Positions 34,720 to 46,345 of a DNA stretch of 64,000 nucleotides are shown here, piece after piece. The DNA is from Siphonodentalium dalli (lineage: Eukaryota > Mollusca > Scaphopoda > Gadilida > Siphonodentaliidae), in the NCBI GenBank assembly GCA_032622095.1, contig CP136063.1, positions 142,927,950-142,991,949 on the forward strand, in the 5' to 3' direction. Made by a program: the position numbers and the translations under genes. A model generated the notes under the pieces. The model saw only the letters and a program-made list of their open reading frames with translations. It was not told the DNA's origin and did no database searches. The first letter of the stretch is position 1. Every line of letters begins with the position of its first letter.

Positions 34720-35876
34720 ACTCGAGTTAGGATTAGCGAACAATGAATATTGTCCCACCAGGCCGGTTCCATACAACTAGCCTATTATTTGGGCCATAAA
34801 TACACCAAATAAAGACCATCGAAGACAATGGTTTTTCCACAGAATCAAACAAGGAGCCATGGGTGCAATGTGTATCGTGCTAATGTATATAGAAGATTGC
34901 CTACGCGCATCCCAAAAGAAAGTTGAATATAATACTTGCTTTGTCTGCTCTCTGGAATGGTCTTAAGTTTCTTCAATGCGATATAATGTGAGGATGACAA
35001 ATCAGCTAATTGATGTATAGATTGCACATACATACATGATCACGATGTATAAATGATTAACTATATATACTCGTTCCCGAATTCCTGCGACAACCTAGTC
35101 TTCTTCAGCGATGGTTTAATATAAATAATATTAAATTATGTTATAAGATTTATATAAGTGAACACACTCCCTGTTTGGGTTTCCGACATGTTATTACTAT
35201 TTATGTTATTTAATATCTATTTAGGACCAACTACGCCGTCTCCAAATTCACACGTTCCCGGATAGGCATCGATACGACCAAACGTTTAAATCGGAACGAC
35301 TAACTCGTTTAATAACTTTAGCTCACCACAGTGAAATATTGTTTCACGCTACAGATTAATATCCGTTATAACAAATTAAGCCGATCAATGGCTGCCCTAT
35401 ATTAATCAATATACCCGCATAAGCTTTAAAGGGATACTGTACTCAAATGTTGTTGTTGGTTTCTATAGTCTCTGAGTCGTAGAATAAGGTAACCAGGTTA
35501 ACATATTTCCAATATTTGAAAGTCTGTTGAGTATGAAGTAATGTTACGGATGGCAGATTAGCCGGAATTCGAAATTTGAGTATCAACATAATTTTGTACA
35601 CGATCATGTGTGCCACTCGTTGCCAAATCCACTATCCGTGAATTATTTTTATTACGTCTTGTACACGGAAATTTGTAATTTAGTGTATAGTTCCAGCTAT
35701 AAATTAAATTTATATCAAATTAATACATATGATTACGTAGTACGTATCGACAACTCAAAACACGTACGTCCATCTATAAAATGATAAATGTATGTTTCAT
35801 GGGAGTGTCTGTATTTCCGGGCAACTTGGGATTATGATCACGTCAGTACGTATGGACGGCGACATGTCTCTATTCC
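34720..35876. other. Unrecognised AT-rich sequence
   Basis: No gene or repeat recognised. Confidence 0.4.
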
Positions 35877-35960
35877 AACGGTTCGCTATTCTGAAGGTTC
35901 ACTATTCCGAAGGTTTTTGTTATTTTGAAGTTTAATTCTATATTCTAAAGTATTGAGAGG
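35877..35960. repeat. Short tandem repeat, TATTC(C/T)GAAGGTTC units
   Basis: About four units of 16-17 bp. The same motif in complementary orientation (GGAATAGCGAACCTTC) repeats at 37490-37600, so the two clusters bracket the pair of small DNA elements between them. Confidence 0.6.
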
Positions 35961-36275
35961 GGTTCTTTATCATAAGACTCTTTTTATGAAGGAAATAACT
36001 TAAAACATTGAAACAATAAATGTTATTTTTATTTTCGCGGGTTTCCTTGAAATTTAATGTCACGTCACGCAGCCCACACAATTGCTATGTTTCCATGTCG
36101 TTATATCTAAACAATCTTAGAGGCAAGAATACGCCAGCTAAAGGCGGTTTATAACAGTGGGGTTATAACTCTTAATGAATACTGGAGCGCCATAACATAC
36201 TGCGTAGTAGAATATCGCATAATAGACGGATAAGAGATGAATTTAAATGCAATTTTGACTATGTATTGACTTTAA

Positions 36276-36765
36276 AGGCCCACTTAATTTTCGCATCACT
36301 GATTTTACTTTTTATAGTGCCTTGATAAACTGTTTTAGTAACAATCTATGGCATAAAATATGATTAAAATACTATAATACATCACCATTTGAAACGTCTG
36401 TGTCTCAGAAGATGCACATAGATAAATAGAAAACAGCTGAAATCATAACCCCCCGTTATGGTTCCCAGAATGCAACATAATTCAAGCTAGAAAAAAGTAA
36501 TTTTCAATGGAAGGGAATAACTCTATCTTTAAAATATAGAGTTATCCCCCCCTCCATTGAAAATAATACACTTTGCACAACAAAACCAGATGAAACTTTA
36601 GCACAAAAACACGTCGGCAACTCTACAAAAAACATGTTCACAATTTATTACACACGGATTAATTGATAATACAATGTTAGGCAGCTTCCTATTTCAAATG
36701 CATGGTATATAATATGGCATATATTTTATATATGTGATCTGGGGGTTCGAAAATTAAGTGGGCCT
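36276..36765. mobile_element. 490-bp MITE with TTAA target duplication
   Basis: AGGCCCACTTAATTTTCG at 36276 has its exact complement ending at 36765, and TTAA flanks both sides (36272-36275 and 36766-36769). An inner palindrome (about 36510-36566) has arms containing TTTTCAATGGA and ATAACTCTAT. TTAA duplications are characteristic of piggyBac and Kolobok elements; which applies cannot be told without a transposase. Its interior is related to the centre of the foldback at 6331-8126. Confidence 0.85.
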
Positions 36766-36823
36766 TTAATGTTGATGTTTCTTTCAAATACAGATTGCCA
36801 GCTCGGAGAGACTGTATTACTTA

Positions 36824-37235
36824 GGGTGCGTTCATACACTGGCAAGTTTGCACTGTATGGTTTGCAGGAATTTTGTCGTAGAAAACGATATGGTGCCAAA
36901 ACATGAACGGAAACAAGAACAAGATGCAACTGTACCACATCTAACTACATGCGCAGTAAAATCTTTGGAGTTCCACCTGTAGCGATGCTACCTGAATTTG
37001 CCTGTAAATAGCATGCAATTATCTCGCAAGAATCAATCATGCAGATATCTGAAGGCAAATTACAGTAGCACCGTTACAAATGGAACTACATAAATTTTAC
37101 TTCTCATGTCGCTCACTTTGGTAATGATGCATGGTATGTGCATGTTTCCGTTCATATTCTGGCACCATGTGGTTTTCTATGACGAAATGCCCACAAAAAC
37201 ATACCGTGCAAACTTGCCAGCGTATGCACGGACCC
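36824..37235. mobile_element. 412-bp Harbinger-like MITE
   Basis: GGGTGCGTTCATACACTGGC at the left mirrors GGGTCCGTGCATACGCTGGC read from the right, with arms related for nearly 200 bp (ATGGTGCCA.AA.ATGAACGG is also mirrored). TTA flanks both ends (36821-36823 and 37236-37238). GGG-starting ends with a TTA/TAA duplication fit the PIF/Harbinger superfamily. No coding content. Confidence 0.75.
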
Positions 37236-37431
37236 TTAGACTCTTACATGTAGCTTATTTCAGCCATGAAGTCATCGTGTTTTCAACTTTCCATAATAAA
37301 CGTTAAACTGACACTGTCTTCTTGCTATTAATAACAGACATCTGGGACAATTTGGGAATTAGAATGGGGTGTATAAATGTACTATGTGTGAATACTAGCT
37401 TAATAGTATTTTTCTTTCCTCGTGTGGTTTG

Positions 37432-37620
37432 TTGTGGGGGGGGGGGGGGGAGGGGTGCAAATTTTAATTCATTTCTGGTTAAATACGCCCGGAATAGAAA
37501 ACCGTCAGAATAGCGAACCTTCGGAATAAGGAACCATTGGAATAGCGAACCTTCGGAATAATGAACATTCGGAATATGGAACCTTCGGAATAATGAACCC
37601 GATCCTGTATGAACAGCCCA
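37432..37620. repeat. G run and GGAATAGCGAACCTTC repeats
   Basis: A long G run at about 37435-37450 is followed by about six diverged 16-17-bp GGAAT.GCGAACCTTC units (37490-37600), complementary to the cluster at 35877-35960. Confidence 0.6.
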
Positions 37621-38272
37621 CGACACATCTATCAATAAATGTATGTATATACATGTTTCATGGGACAGTTTACATATACATATAAGACTGGAGTAAAGTT
37701 GAGACCAACACGTCTTTGTTAATTTTGGTGCCAGGATTTCAACGAAATTTGGTGTGGTGACTCAGGGTGCCCTGGCAGAGTGTATAATGGCGTTAGTTTT
37801 TCTAAATTTTGATTTAATCAAATTTAAATGAATATAAAATAGGAACCGATGTGAATATATATTTAGGTACAATATAAACCTATTTGCAAGAGAATATGTT
37901 GCAGCACCAGATATAGGGCAATGTGGGCCACAGTTAGATATGGGTCAGAGTGAGACATAGCCTCTAACATTTCTCTAATTTCCAGACCAATATCCATGGC
38001 GCCAGTCCAGAGATATTATACTTTAGAAGCCACATAACACATGTTACTATATTTGTTCAAAATGCTATCATCAGGTGAAGGTTGAATCTGGCCCAGGGAC
38101 CAATTTTCAAGGCAAAATTATTTAATTTAATTTTTGCAATTTTAAGGGAAACATATCTTTATTGGATAAATTTACATATAATACTGAATACATATTTCAC
38201 ATAGCCACATCTGATTTATTTATAGACGTTTATGTATGCTTGACTTTCAGGGAGTTACATGGGTGGGGCAAA
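37621..38272. other. Unrecognised sequence
   Basis: No gene or repeat recognised. Confidence 0.4.
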
Positions 38273-38326
38273 ATGACTCAATGAGACACAATTTCTGGCC
38301 TGTGGTAGGACCCACCTTCAGTAGAT

Positions 38327-38429
38327 ACGATACGATACGATACGATTTATTTGCATAAACACCAATAAAGGCAGTATGCTAACGATACAAATAGTAATAA
38401 AACAATAAACAATTAATAAACAATTACAT
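38327..38429 (-). mobile_element. LINE 3' end, 5'-truncated
   Basis: Read on the minus strand it ends GGTGTTTATGCAAATAAATC, then CGTATCGTATCGTATCGT: a polyadenylation-like AATAAA followed by a short microsatellite, as LINE 3' ends do. It is absent from the second copy of the surrounding duplication. Confidence 0.6.
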
Positions 38430-38797
38430 GATAGGCACTTCGAAAAGAAATGACATAATTATTCAAATGGCTATTGTTTTGGGGCTGGAGTAGATCAATA
38501 ATTTAGATAAAACAAACTGATGTCATTATGCAATAGTGGTATGTTCTGGTCATTTCCTATACGGTTACTACTCATTAATCAGACGTGCATATATGCACGT
38601 TTACGTAGTCCACATTAAAAGACTATGGAACCACGAAAAATACTAAATCATGTCACGAATCCCTACACTAGATAATACCATACTATAGACGACAATGACT
38701 CAATGAGACACACTTTCTGGCCTGTAGTATGATCCACCTTCATTAGATGATAGGCACTTCGAAAAGGAATGACATTATTTGCCAAATGACTACTATT

Positions 38798-39356
38798 ATT
38801 ATCCATCCCTTAACTAACACCATTTCCGATTGGGCGAAAGCCGCCACGTGACAGTCCTGGAAAAAGTCATATTGGACTCCCGAATGTCATATTGGACTCC
38901 CAAGTGTGCAATATGACTTTTTATCGGGACTCTGTGATGTCACGAATTAACTTTTGCGAAATGAATCGGTGAAATTGTGATGCGCGCCCAACACTGGTGG
39001 ATTAGCTGATGTTTCACTTCCGCATTGAGTTTTGTTTTTCATTTCCGTGTTTACTGTTCCAAATTATGCTTTCTGATGATCAATACAGGCTTTAATAGAG
39101 AATTAAGTGCCGACAAATACCAAAAGTAACCACTAAAGTTGTATTCCCAAAATTTGGATAAACATACAGATGGATAATAAAAATGTCATTATACAATGTT
39201 GTGTACAGTATGAGTTTTTCTTGTATTCGTCCAGGTTGTGGTGAAAAGTCATATTGGACTCGACTGCGTGTCTCGTCCAATATGACTTTTCACCACAACC
39301 TGGACTCGTACAAGAAAAACACATACTGTACACAACATTGTATAATAACTTTATAG
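38798..39356. mobile_element. ~559-bp insertion with a 75-bp-arm palindrome
   Basis: It is absent from copy 1 of the duplication, and TATT occurs at both borders. Near its right side, 39185-39259 and 39275-39349 are near-perfect complements (GTTGTGTACAGTATGAGT, CCAGGTTGTGGTGAAAAGTC) around a 15-bp loop. AAAGTCATATTGGACTC also recurs at 38869-38920. No transposase. Confidence 0.7.
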
Positions 39357-39578
39357 TATTGTTTTGGGGCTGGAGTGGATATATACTTTACATCAAACAA
39401 ACTGATGTCATTGTGCAATAGTGGTATGTTCGGGTCGTTTCCTATACGGTTACAACTCATTAATCAGACGCGCATATATGCACGTTTAAGGAGTTCACCT
39501 TAAAAGACTATCGAACCACAAACAATACCAGATCATGTCATAAATTCCTACACTAGATATGACCGTACTATAGACCAT

Positions 39579-41211
39579 ATTACACAAATTGCACTGTACA
39601 CAAACCTGGGAACTTGTTTATGTTATGACAGCGAAATTTATAACAATGATGAATAAACAAGCAGGGAATATATTTCCCTTTATTGTTAATACTTGTTCCT
39701 CAATAATCTACTTCACAGTAGGGGTGGTCCCAGTTCAAGATTGCATGCTTGTTTGTGACCTTTGTGAGCTTATATCGTACTCTCAGGTGTCTAATCATTG
39801 TGATGATCAATAATTGTGATAGTGGAGACAGAGTGAAATTAATAATAGTGATGGAAATTTAATTATATTTAAATCTATTTTAATTTAATTCTATATATGT
39901 CTCTATGCCAAATAATTTAATGATCGTTGAGAATTTTATCCAAAATTACTGATCATGCTGACACTATTGTTAGGCATTATTAAGGAACATGTATTTCATA
40001 ATTTATTACCTGTACTGTTGTTTTCATTGTTACAAACTTCCATCTGTACTGTAGGTGGCTAGAATTGTATTTTGACCAGAGTCACACTCACAGTGAGTGG
40101 GTGAGGCTGAGTCTGAACAGGCTGTAATCTGTAATCACTAATACAATCCTAATAGTAATAGACTAGTAGTACTAGTAGTAAATGAGTAAATCAGTCAGCT
40201 CTAAAATGTCCATTTTCTGATTTCCTTGACGGTGACCTGACAGCTATTAACAATTAAATTTAGAGAAGTAGACGGAACAATTTGCCGCTTGCAACTCTAA
40301 CCACTGAGTCCAGATGAAAACAGATTTAAAATTTAACAGAACAAGTCAAATCACAGTGGTGACCACAGACCAGTCCAACGTCCACAGTCCACTCCAGTTA
40401 CATTCATTTTCATCTTTTTTTCAGTCAGAGTTTCGTCATTCACTGATTCATTTTTTTCTTCGACTGACTGAGTTTCACTTTCACTGTTAAACTTCAAAAA
40501 TCTGGAGGATCCACACACAATGTATGCCCAATCGATTGGCTAATAGCAAAATACAATTCAGCACGAGAACCACGACGGAGAAGAGTTGTTGTTGTTGTTT
40601 GAAGAGTTTGAATAGCATTCGCCAATAACTTATCAGGGCGCAGCCATTTTGTAACGAAAATTACGTCACCATTTGTAACGTTGCTATGGGCCAGGGGATG
40701 TAATTTCAAACTGAAACGGTTCGGAATCAGACGAGGTTAGCCGAATGATATGCACCAGGTAGACTCGTCCCCTGGCTCATATTAGACTCGTTCCTGGCTC
40801 ATATGTGAAACACTACGGCGCTATCGCTCTGTGACGTGCCCTCCCACAAGATAAGGTATCATAACGACGTCCAAAGCAGAGCGATGGCAAGGTTTATAGT
40901 CCGGGGACCAGTCAACCACGCAGGGAGTATAAATCCCTGGTCTATGTCAACTAAATCCTCATTTATCATTTAGTTTTGAATAAGGGTGCTTGTGTTTTTC
41001 AAATTTAATAGTGTTGCTATTGGGAGGCTGATCACAGAAGAAAAATACATTCGTTTTGTTAGTTTGTCAATTCATTTTACAGGCTGGTTCGAGGTTATTC
41101 CAACATGGCGGCCACCATAGGGACCCATAGGTCCGAATCGGCTGGGTGTAAAAAACAAATTTTGAGGTTGATGGAGTATAGAAATTAGTGACGTCACAAC
41201 TGTACTTACGT
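39579..41211. other. Unrecognised sequence
   Basis: No gene recognised. Repeated CCTGGCTCATAT words occur near 40773-40803. Confidence 0.4.
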
Positions 41212-41322
41212 AAAACAACCTTTGGGTTGTGATTAACTTTGATTTTTAAAACAACCTTTGGGTTGTGATTAACTTTGATTTTTTAAACAACCTTTGGGTT
41301 GTGATTAACTTTGATTTTAAGA
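41212..41322. repeat. 36-37-bp tandem repeat, three copies
   Basis: Three almost identical units start at about 41212, 41248 and 41285. Each contains the small hairpin ACAACCTTTGGGTTGT followed by GATTAACTTTGATTTT. Confidence 0.9.
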
Positions 41323-42098
41323 TAACGTATTAACCTGAACGTTAACAGAATACATCTGCGACTCAAATTACTTAATGTTCTCTATATTATCGATATCAGA
41401 TCGTTGTTATTACCGGGAACTTATTGAAAATGGCGTACAGGACCCCTTTAATTGTTAAATATCGGTCAATTATTCGCATTGTTGGCCTCTGCACGCGGTA
41501 ATTATTAACATGGATTTCCCTAACGATTATCTCTTTAAAACTCCTGGTAACCGGAAGTTGCTGTAGTGGGTGGTGTAACTATAGCGATTAAGATATATAG
41601 GGGTTACCCACCTGTCCACGTAAAACACGAACAATATGAATAAATTTAGATAACCAACAGGTTGTTTCATCGATGAACCACCCGATCATGTCGTCTGTTA
41701 TAGCTATATATTTACATAGCCGGTCTGTGTTACAGTAAATCATGGTCGGTGATTGGTCAACTGCCAATCGAGCCACTCGTTCATATTCTAACAACACACA
41801 GACCCCCCACTAAATAACACACAGTAACACAAAATCTGACCTAATCACCGACTCCAGTCCGCATCAGAATAATTGTGTGTACTTTTCAAAGTTCAGCCAA
41901 ATTACACCTGAAGCCAGTTATTTATATCGATCACGTTATCGTTGATAAGTGCTTGGATCATCATATAATATAATCATATATTGGCTGACTTAATGTGCTG
42001 CGTGTGCTAGTCTAAAATATTTTGTGACATAAATAAGAATGCACTCAACCTTTTTATGTGAATAAATCACCAAAAAGCTATATAAATTTAAGAAATGA
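41323..42098. other. Unrecognised sequence
   Basis: No gene or repeat recognised. Confidence 0.4.
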
Positions 42099-42644
42099 AT
42101 GTAGTGGGTGTGAGTTATTGGGGGATAGGGCGCCGTGGTCGTTGGTGGCACATTTAGCAAGAACCGCTTCGCGGTTCACACAATAAGGAGGGGGTCAAGT
42201 GACCAATTTTGAATGGGTAATTTCCATGCAAATCTCCGCAGAAAAAGTTAGAGTTGGAATTATTTCTGGAGGTGACTTTGTGCGGTATTGAGAACAATAC
42301 AGATTTACCTGGCTTGGAATATATTCGATTAGAAAGTTCATATATTTATTTTTGAATTTTTTATTTATTTTACAAAACTAGGTCAAGTGTTGTAATTCCA
42401 GAAAAGAATAGTCAAAAATAAATTAATAGTAAAATAAGCCAAAATTTCCTATTTACCAAGCCAGTTAAATGTTATGTTTGTTTAATAATATATCTGTTTT
42501 AGTTCACAGACAACTGCTTCATATATAACTTTTGCTGGGGAGATTTGAATGGAAATCCCCATACAAAATTGGTCACTTTGCCTCCCCGTAACCAACGATA
42601 ACAGCGCTTTATCCCACAATAGCACACACACCCACTACATTAAG
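42099..42644. mobile_element. MITE with ~115-150-bp inverted arms
   Basis: AATGTAGTGGGTGTG opens the left side and its complement CACACCCACTACATT closes the right. Inside, AAGTGACCAATTTT and ATTTCCAT.CAAATCTCC are also mirrored. Length is about 545 bp with no coding frame. A GC hairpin (AACCGCTTCGCGGTT) lies at 42164-42178. The target duplication is not clear. Confidence 0.7.
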
Positions 42645-42987
42645 TTATTAAGTCCCTACTGGCAGACACTATATAACGCAAACTAAAACAGTTGTGCCGG
42701 TTATTTCGCAAATAGTCACTGTTACGAAGTAATAGGCGCGCCAGATGATTAAATGGTAACAAACATTGCTGCAACAATGTAAGTTACATGCAAACAATAC
42801 AGACAAGTGTGTATTCACGATAAGGAGTGATTTGACATTTTTTTCAATTCAGTCTTTGAGAATCCACTCCTGGATTCCCATTTTCATTCCAAATGAAATT
42901 TAAGAGTTTTCTCTTAATAAAGTGAAATAATTAGGAAAATCACAGTTAAAATGACCAAACTTATAGGTTTTACACAATAAGGTGTAC

Positions 42988-43152
42988 CTGTGTTTCGCTA
43001 TTTCAGATCCATCAGTCGACACCAGTTTGGTCCACTGACCTAGGATTGTGTGATTCTCCGTTACCATATACTTTGGCTTATTCTCACACTTCATCGAGCA
43101 TTTAGTCACTTTGTGGAGCTTTATTCGTCGAACTGTTAACATTTGGTTGAAG
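42988..43152 (-). other. Exon-like segment overlapping dispersed repeat R, copy 2
   Basis: On the minus strand an acceptor-like CCCAG precedes CTTCAACC at 43152 and a donor-like CACAG|GTACACC falls at 42988. The 55 codons between are open, with MLTVRRIKLHKVTKCSMKC and TILGQWTKLVSTDGSEIAK. The wider frame is open over 117 codons (43250-42900). The part right of about 43085 belongs to the repeat shared with 15215-15445, whose copy keeps SFNQM.TVRRIKLHK but not the rest. Conservation of a frame in a repeat can be mere shared ancestry, so coding status is uncertain and no family was recognised. Confidence 0.25.
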
Positions 43153-43320
43153 CTGGGTTCACCATGCACCCCGTGGATCCGGAGTTGTGTCCAAAGAAAA
43201 ACAATTAATAAAAAAAATTCCCTCAAAACAAACCTGCATATACTCTTCACTCGTGTCCACAGCGGGGTTTACTCAATATTTGCCCGCAGCGGGTATTATA
43301 GGATGACCAGCGTGATCACG
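43085..43320. repeat. Dispersed repeat R, copy 2
   Basis: Counterpart of 15215-15445 in the same orientation; see that entry for shared landmarks. Confidence 0.7.
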
Positions 43321-45366
43321 TGAATGAGGAAATAATAGCTCACACACGATATCTACGATTTAAATGTACCAGCAATTCCTAGTACTGTATGGTACTACAA
43401 CATGATAATTGCCAAACGAAAAGGATAATATACTGCTAAATACATATTTTTGGTCGATATATAATATAACCAACTTGGCCTCCGATACCAGAACATTGTT
43501 CCAGAATGCAAATAGCCACATATTTGTGTTCAACTGACGGAGGGTGCCTTGTTTTCAATGGAGTAATAGCCAGACATTTGAGATAAATTGAACAATGGTG
43601 GTCCCTCTCCATACTCATAACTTATAACCTTAAGATGACACAATAAAAATTTTCCTTCAATAGTTTTCACCGCTCGTAATCGGAGTACTCTCTTTCACTT
43701 TCCAGTTTCTTTAGTTGATCAAATGTTTAGTAGAGCGATATGACCTTGTATTTTCATGTTCTAAATTACCAGAGGAGAGATCAACACCATCCATATATAT
43801 ACAAACAAGTACATACTACACATTTAGTGTACATGTTACAGTGATGTCAACAACATAACATATGTTAGCCACCCTCACCCAGCGCACAATGCGATGAGAT
43901 GATGGCTGGAAAAAAAGAGCAAACTGTCGGTGATTATGTAAAAGCTTATCGTCACATTACTTATTATCAAATAGTACTCAACATATTAGAATTAAACCAT
44001 GCATATCATATATTATGACGGAATAGGCGGGGGTGGGGGTACCAAATTTTTTTTTCCGAGAGCGTATGATTGGTGCGTGGTCAAGAGGGGACCCAATATT
44101 AATTGTTTCAACGTCTTAAATTCATCCATATTTTCAAATTATGTTTGGCCTTAAAACTTAAATATAATATAATTTTAACATCCAGTTTGCCTTTAGTCAG
44201 TCAGGATAGATTGTTTCTTGATATAACATTACTAAATACCCGGCTATCTGTCAGTCTAGGTTACTCCGAACATAAAATACACGGACACATTGTATAAGCA
44301 ATCACTGCCATGTCTAACGTAGCTAATCACATACATCAACCTGTAATAGGTAGTTGATATGAAACAGACCGTAAATGTTGAAAATTATAATATTAATCAA
44401 GAACCAATAACTTTAAGCGTCTATGTTGCTCATCTGTCTTGATACAGTCTTAATTCAATACAGTACGCATCTATAGGCAGACATAACTTATTTACTATGA
44501 AAATACAGATAATAACGAACGCTCACTCTCGACAAGTAATGAGAACATGAACAATTCACAAGTTCTGACTAACATGGTGATACAAACGGGTCCATTCCCA
44601 CAACATACGATACGCTGGTATTTATTTATTCTTACAATAAAATTGTATGGCTTCCACTACTATCGTCTTGTGTTATATTACCACAGTTTAAGTAGAGACT
44701 AATTTATTTAAGCCAATGCATTGAAACATATTCAGTGGGGTGTCACGTATTTATTTCAGTGGCCCCATGACGCTGTTTGTGCATTTCAATCCCGTCTACA
44801 GAGCGTGAACAATGATCGATTGCACACTACAGACTTTTGTATTGAAACAAGCGGAGATATAATTTCAATACAATGATCTCTGAATTATGTTATTATCACT
44901 TGAGTACATTCATTTTGCTGAGGTACAACTCAATAATTCATTAATATAAGAATGATTCGCTACTTTTAGAATGAAAGTTGTTCTAGAAAAGTTTGCCACA
45001 TTATGGTCGAAGTTTAGAATACACACATTGTTCCGAATAACTGACACATGTATAAACAAAACGTTATCACATGTAATGATTCAATAGTCAGCAGAGATGG
45101 CATTATAATTTTTCAAATACAGAAAGCTGATGGTGGGTAGTTAACATTCCAATGAACAAAACGATGCTTGCTTCGGGGGAGTACAATATGATCGGTCTTG
45201 ACAAAAACAAATTACTCAAACTGCACACGTTTTTCTCCAAATTTCTGTTATCAAAATGTTTAGTCAAATTGGACCAGGAAACGCTAACAAGCCGTGACAT
45301 ACGGGGTATATAGTAGTTTATTTGCTCTTGGTGATACTATATTGTAACAGGCGCCGCTCGCCGACT
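43321..45366. other. Unrecognised AT-rich sequence
   Basis: No gene, RNA or repeat recognised. Confidence 0.4.
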
Positions 45367-46024
45367 AATAAGGAAACATGGCCATTTCTAATAGAAATAA
45401 TAATGTGGTTATCCCCGCGAACACCAGAAGGTAACGATCGTTTATGACATTTCAACTATGCGTCCAATGTAGCCCGAATTTGGACCAAAGCAACATTTTG
45501 TCTTAAAAGATGACTCATCGAATTTCACGCCGTTCGATCAAAGAAAAGCTGAGATCGAACATGTCCTCAAACGCCGTATTTGCACTCGAGTATAGACACT
45601 ATTTTTTATTACGTTTGTCGAATTTCCGATCGATACATGGTCATATATATATATAAGTTATGGAGGCACGAACTCGGTATGAGTGTTCATTGCTTCATAT
45701 GTGTCTAATTCAGTGACCGTGAACAAATTCTCATTTCTTAAGGAAATGACCATGTATCGATCGGAAATTCGACAAACGTAATACAAAATAGTGTCTATAC
45801 TCGAGTGCAAATACGGCGTTTGAGGACATGTTCGATCTCAGCTTTTCTTTGATCGAACGGCGTGAAATTCGATGAGTCAACTTTTACGACAAAATGTAAC
45901 TTTGGTCCAAATTTGGGCTACATTGGACGCATGGTTGAACTGTCATAAAAGATAGTTACCTTCTGGTGTTCGCGGGGATAACCACATTATTATTTCTATT
46001 AGAAATGGCCATGTTTCCTTATTT
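45367..46024. mobile_element. Foldback element with ~278-bp arms
   Basis: 45367-45644 and 45746-46024 are close reverse complements (over 90 percent by eye), sharing AATAAGGAAACATGGCCATT, ATCAAAGAAAAGCTGAGATC and GAATTTCCGATCGATACATG. The ~100-bp spacer contains GTTCATTGCTTCATATGTG and GTGAACAAATTCTC, which recur in diverged form at 46300-46345. No coding content in the arms. Confidence 0.85.
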
Positions 46025-46035
46025 TTCTCAAAAGC

Positions 46036-46300
46036 ATTGATTTTGAATTAAATAATGAATTTTGGCAACAGATCCAGGGTATCACAATGGGCAAAACGTT
46101 TGCTCCTAGCTTCACGACAATCTGAGGCGAAATGAAGAGAGAAGCTTTTTCCCAGTATGACCAGAAACCATTGATGAATTTCCATTTTTGTATGATATAT
46201 TTTTTATATGGAGTCTTTCCAGAGCAGAATTAAATATCTTCTTTCAGATTTTCAACTCATACGATGACAACATCAAATTAGAACATACAGTCTGAAATTC
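46036..46300 (+). pseudogene. Penelope-like reverse transcriptase fragment
   Basis: A plus frame reads NNEFWQQIQGITMGKTFAPS, a stop, then GEMKREAFSQYDQKPLM and CMIYFLYG, and in a shifted frame FQIFNSYDDNIKLEHT. The order matches the Penelope-like element core: Q(I/L).G.AMG...AP, the YD.KPL.W.R(F/Y)IDD(I/V) catalytic block and the LN..H..IKFT block. The IDD catalytic residues are lost. At least two stops and one frameshift leave it dead. The GIY-YIG endonuclease was not found. It abuts the foldback that ends at 46024. Confidence 0.65.
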
Positions 46301-46345
46301 TTCATTGCTTCAGATGTGCTTGCTTTAATGAGCGTGAACAAATTA

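Larger units (their letters stand above)
38273..39578. repeat. Tandem duplication, each copy carrying a different insertion
   Basis: Copy 1 (38273-38695) and copy 2 (38696-39578) share ATGACTCAATGAGACACA, GATAGGCACTTCGAAAAG, TATTGTTTTGGGGCTGGAGT and CATTAATCAGACG.GCATATA in order. Copy 1 alone contains 38327-38429; copy 2 alone contains about 38798-39356. Without those insertions both units would be roughly 320 bp. Confidence 0.8.
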
